From contig JAFZRR010000025.1 in NCBI GenBank assembly GCA_017619815.1, forward strand, positions 1 to 7,145: 7,145 nt of DNA. Direction: 5' to 3'. The notes beneath the pieces were generated by a model, which made no database searches, was not told the origin of the DNA, and saw nothing but the letters and a program-made list of their open reading frames with translations. The translations under genes and the position numbers were made by a program. Shown piece after piece: positions 4,870-7,145 of this stretch (position 1 is the stretch's first letter; every line of letters begins with the position of its first letter). This stretch comes from Bacilli bacterium (GTDB taxonomy: Bacteria; Bacillota_I; Bacilli_A; RFN20; CAG-826).

Positions 4870-6303
4870 ATGGAAAGTAGCGCAAGTGTCGCAAAACCAT
4901 TGAAGCTCAACTATAAGCGCACAATGCTTATCGGCTTTGCTTTCTTTGGTATTTTACTTTTGTGGCAAGTTTATGACTCATGGTGCCCAACACTTCTCAC
5001 CCAATTATTCACAAAGAATTTTGGTATCAGTGATGAAAAGCAAGTCCAATACCTTGTTGGTGTCATGATGGCTATTGATAACTTAGCCGCATTAATCTTA
5101 TTACCAATCTTCGGTAGATTGTCTGATAAGACAAGAACCCCAATCGGTAAGAGAATGCCTTACATCTTAGCGGGTACCGCAGTGTGTGCGATTGCCTTCC
5201 CATTCATTCCTTTGTTCTATCACTGGAATAATGTTGCAGGTGTCATCTCTATGATGTTAATCACTGTCATCTTTGCAATGATGTATCGTAACCCTGCTGT
5301 TGCCTTGATGCCTGATGTCACACCAAAACCATTACGTAGTAAAGCTAATGGTATTATCAATATTATGGGATACATCGGTGGTGCATTCGCTACCGTCTTA
5401 GGTATCTTCTTTGTTTTATCTGATTATTTAGGAACCGCTGTGGATAAAAACGGCGATCCAAAACCATTCACCTGGGCCCATGGTAATATCTGGGCTATTG
5501 AAGCTCCATTCTTAATTGGTGCTGCCTTAATGGTCATCTCTGCTGTTGTCTTATTCTTAACAGTGAGAGAAAACGAACTCGAAGCCAAATTAAAAGAAGA
5601 AATGGAACGTGGTGAAGAAGAAGCTGAAGTCGCTGATAAAGTGACAGAAGACGCTCCTCTTAGCAAAGCTAATAGAAATATGCTCCTCTTAATCTTAGGT
5701 GCAGAATTCTTTTGGTTTATGGCTGATAACGGTATCGGCACATTCATGGTTAACTATACCGTTTACTTATTAAAGACAAGTACCGCATCCGCGATGGTCA
5801 ACACAATCGTCGGTGGTGTTGGTAGTGTTCTCGGTTTCGCTTTAGGCGGAATGATTGCGAGTAAGATTGGTCGTAAATGGACCTTATTTGGTGGCTTAGG
5901 ATTATCCTTATTAGCTTATATCGCTTGGATTGTCTTAACATTCACCGTTGGTGCGGAAGTCGGCAAATTCCCAATCTGGTTATATGTCGTTTGGTTCGTT
6001 AAGGGATTTGGTATGTCCTTAGTCCACGTTAACTCCTTCCCAATGGTTGTTGAATTATGTCCAAATAGTAAGATTGGTCGTTATACCGGTTATTACTATG
6101 CTTCCAGCATGGCCGCTCAAACAATTACCCCAATCGCTTTAGGTTCATTGTTATTAGTTCCTAATATGACATGGCAATACTTGCCAGTTTATGGGGCCAT
6201 TTGCTTATTCATTTCTGGTGTCATCTTCTTCTTTGTGAAGAATGTGAAGAATAATAAAACAACATTCAAAAAAGGTTTAGAGGCTTTAGATACTGATGAA
6301 TAA
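4870..6303 (+). CDS. MFS transporter, SLC45/GPH-like sugar or glycoside carrier
   Basis: Twelve-helix secondary transporter of 477 residues. The first half carries the loop signature GRLSDKTRTPIGKR (82-95) and the stretch NPAVALMPDVTPKPLRSKANG (141-161), both typical of SLC45/GPH-like carriers of sugars and glycosides; the second half has SKIGRKW (331-337) and RYTGYYYASSMAAQ (404-417). Hydrophobic segments lie near 17-36, 62-81, 97-117, 124-140, 163-185, 211-231, 271-293, 309-330, 337-359, 368-390, 405-428 and 438-456. The central cytoplasmic loop (233-268) is unusually acidic and long (ELEAKLKEEMERGEEEAEV). A strong AGGAGG (4856-4861), overlapping the stop of the phosphatase gene, gives firm support for this start. 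Substrate is not readable from the sequence; operon partners hint at a polyol, glycoside or glycerophosphodiester. Confidence 0.88.
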   Translation: MESSASVAKPLKLNYKRTMLIGFAFFGILLLWQVYDSWCPTLLTQLFTKNFGISDEKQVQYLVGVMMAIDNLAALILLPIFGRLSDKTRTPIGKRMPYILAGTAVCAIAFPFIPLFYHWNNVAGVISMMLITVIFAMMYRNPAVALMPDVTPKPLRSKANGIINIMGYIGGAFATVLGIFFVLSDYLGTAVDKNGDPKPFTWAHGNIWAIEAPFLIGAALMVISAVVLFLTVRENELEAKLKEEMERGEEEAEVADKVTEDAPLSKANRNMLLLILGAEFFWFMADNGIGTFMVNYTVYLLKTSTASAMVNTIVGGVGSVLGFALGGMIASKIGRKWTLFGGLGLSLLAYIAWIVLTFTVGAEVGKFPIWLYVVWFVKGFGMSLVHVNSFPMVVELCPNSKIGRYTGYYYASSMAAQTITPIALGSLLLVPNMTWQYLPVYGAICLFISGVIFFFVKNVKNNKTTFKKGLEALDTDE

Positions 6304-7033
6304 GAAGAAAGTTTTGTCAAAACTTAATCCTTTATTTCTTCAAGGCATTGCTCATCGTGGTCTCCACAATGACAAATATACCGAAAATGGTATGAATGCT
6401 TTTGGTAACGCCATTAGACATAACGTCGCTATTGAGTTTGATATCCATTTAACAAAGGATAATGAACTCGTTGTCTGTCACGATGAAGATTTAAAAAGAA
6501 CCACCGGTAAAAGCGGTATTATTGAAGATCTCACATTAGAAGAGATTAAAAACAATTACCGCCTCCTTGATGGTGGTGAAGTACCAACGTTTTTAGAAGT
6601 CTTGGACTTAGTTCACGAACAAGTACCACTGGTTATTGAACTAAAGGTCTTCCGCAAGAACTATAAGCCGTTAGCGAAGAAAGTCATCGAAGTATTAAAC
6701 GAGAAAGTCGTGGATAAAAAGAATTACATGCTTATCTCGTTTGATCCTCGTAGCTTATGGCCATTAAAGAAACTTGGTATCATTAGAAGCCTATTAGCGA
6801 CAGGTGGAGAGTACTTCTATGTTTATAGATACTTTAGGCACTCAGTCGAAAGCGTAGACTTAGATCAGACTTTATTCGATAAAAAGCAAATTCAAAGATA
6901 TCATAAAAGATATCTTGTCAATGCTTGGACTATTGAAAATGAAGATCAACTGAAAGCTATTCTTCCATATGTAGATACAGTCACATTCCAACATATGGAT
7001 GAGAATGTTGTTAGAGAACTCTTAAAACGCTAA
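6296..7033 (+). CDS. Glycerophosphodiester phosphodiesterase (GDPD family)
   Basis: Hydrolyses glycerophosphodiesters (for example deacylated phospholipid head groups) to glycerol 3-phosphate and an alcohol; 245 residues, the usual size of short bacterial GDPDs. Catalytic and metal-binding motifs are visible: His20-Arg21 in AHRG, Glu30-Asn31 in TENGMNAF, Glu47 and Asp49 in EFDIHLTKD, His62-Asp63 in VVCHDED, and Glu115/Lys117 in VIELKV; NAWTIENEDQL (209-219) is the usual late beta strand. The closing strand reads VTFQHMD instead of the common GIITDxP, a small divergence. No signal peptide, so it acts in the cytoplasm on imported or internal diesters. The start ATG overlaps the transporter gene by 8 nt; AGAGG (6279-6283) is 12 bases upstream, slightly far, so translational coupling is likely. 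Confidence 0.93.
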   Translation: MNKKKVLSKLNPLFLQGIAHRGLHNDKYTENGMNAFGNAIRHNVAIEFDIHLTKDNELVVCHDEDLKRTTGKSGIIEDLTLEEIKNNYRLLDGGEVPTFLEVLDLVHEQVPLVIELKVFRKNYKPLAKKVIEVLNEKVVDKKNYMLISFDPRSLWPLKKLGIIRSLLATGGEYFYVYRYFRHSVESVDLDQTLFDKKQIQRYHKRYLVNAWTIENEDQLKAILPYVDTVTFQHMDENVVRELLKR

Positions 7034-7035
7034 AA

Positions 7036-7053
7036 ATGTGCCAATCGGCACAT
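7036..7053. repeat. Perfect 7-bp hairpin after the operon
   Basis: ATGTGCC-AATC-GGCACAT begins three bases after the GDPD stop codon. On the + strand it lacks a T tract, so alone it is a poor terminator; on the minus strand it is followed by TTTT. Confidence 0.6.
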
Positions 7054-7055
7054 AT

Positions 7056-7109
7056 AAAGCCATCCTATTATTGATAAAATATAATCAATAAACTAAAAGG
7101 ATGGTTTTT
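7056..7109 (+). terminator. Two-tier terminator hairpin covering the next gene's ribosome site
   Basis: Outer stem AAAGCCATCCT (7056-7066) with AGGATGGTTTT (7098-7108), one G-U pair; inner stem TTATTGAT (7068-7075) with ATCAATAA (7084-7091); then a T run ending at 7109. The right arm holds the AGGA of the ribosome site for the gene at 7113, so read-through mRNA would have that site masked. Confidence 0.65.
7080..7085 (+). promoter_or_regulatory. -10 box candidate for the last gene
   Basis: TATAAT in the loop of the preceding hairpin. A start near 7092 would give a 21-nt leader holding AAAGGA (7096-7101) but not the left hairpin arm. No good -35 is visible upstream, so support is modest. Confidence 0.4.
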
Positions 7110-7112
7110 ATA

Positions 7113-7145
7113 ATGAAAAAAGTTTTACCTTGCTTAGCAGTAGCA
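7113..7145 (+). CDS. Start of an exported or membrane protein (truncated at window end)
   Basis: Eleven codons, MKKVLPCLAVA, open to the end of the window. AAAGGA (7096-7101) lies 11 bases upstream. Two lysines followed by a hydrophobic run look like the start of a signal peptide; Cys7 is too early for a normal lipobox. Function cannot be judged. Confidence 0.6.
   Translation, partial: MKKVLPCLAVA

Noticed and set aside
5424..5747. 107-codon open frame on the minus strand inside the MFS gene
   Set aside because: Antisense to a clear transporter gene; low-complexity Ser-rich shadow of the acidic loop.
7036..7053. ATGTGCC hairpin as the operon terminator
   Set aside because: Followed by ATAAAG rather than a T tract on the + strand; the next hairpin fits better.

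Overview
This is an AT-rich window whose main genes all lie on the + strand. Gene content and style point to a low-GC Gram-positive (Bacillota; Erysipelotrichia or a gut mollicute-like Bacilli lineage is my guess). The evidence is strong AGGAGG-type ribosome sites, U-tailed hairpin terminators, a PTS_EIIC_2-type membrane protein and an SLC45-like sugar transporter. TGA is a stop codon (end of the EIIC gene) and TGG encodes Trp, so the Mycoplasma code is not in use. Species cannot be named from the sequence alone.

Layout. (1) 1-2098: most of a ClpB disaggregase, cut by the left edge, followed by a UUCG-loop terminator. (2) 2156-2344: a 62-residue protein of unknown function, perhaps winged-helix-like. 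(3) 2391-3578: an orphan PTS-type EIIC membrane protein whose promoter places the transcript start at or next to the AUG, so the mRNA is probably leaderless. (4) 3579-4065: a 487-bp stretch with no gene on the + strand but rich in structure. On the minus strand it holds a 22-codon hydrophobic-peptide ORF with an exceptionally strong Shine-Dalgarno site. Nested inverted repeats flank it, and an extended -10 promoter points at it from the other side. This resembles a type I toxin-antitoxin locus. The same stretch ends in a long hairpin with a T tract. (5) 4066-7033: a three-gene operon of HAD-IIA phosphatase, SLC45/GPH-like MFS transporter and glycerophosphodiester phosphodiesterase. It is tightly spaced (AGGAGG overlapping a stop codon, then an 8-nt gene overlap) and starts from another probably leaderless promoter carrying an 18-bp dyad. 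(6) 7034-7145: two hairpins, the second both terminator-like and covering the ribosome site of the next gene, of which only 11 codons (a signal-peptide-like start) are visible.

How it fits together. ClpB is housekeeping proteostasis. The operon plausibly takes up a solute and handles a glycerophosphodiester or phosphorylated polyol in the cytoplasm (phosphodiesterase, then phosphatase), but the transporter substrate is inferred from neighbours only. The most unusual part is the intergenic candidate toxin-antitoxin module at about 3591-3890.
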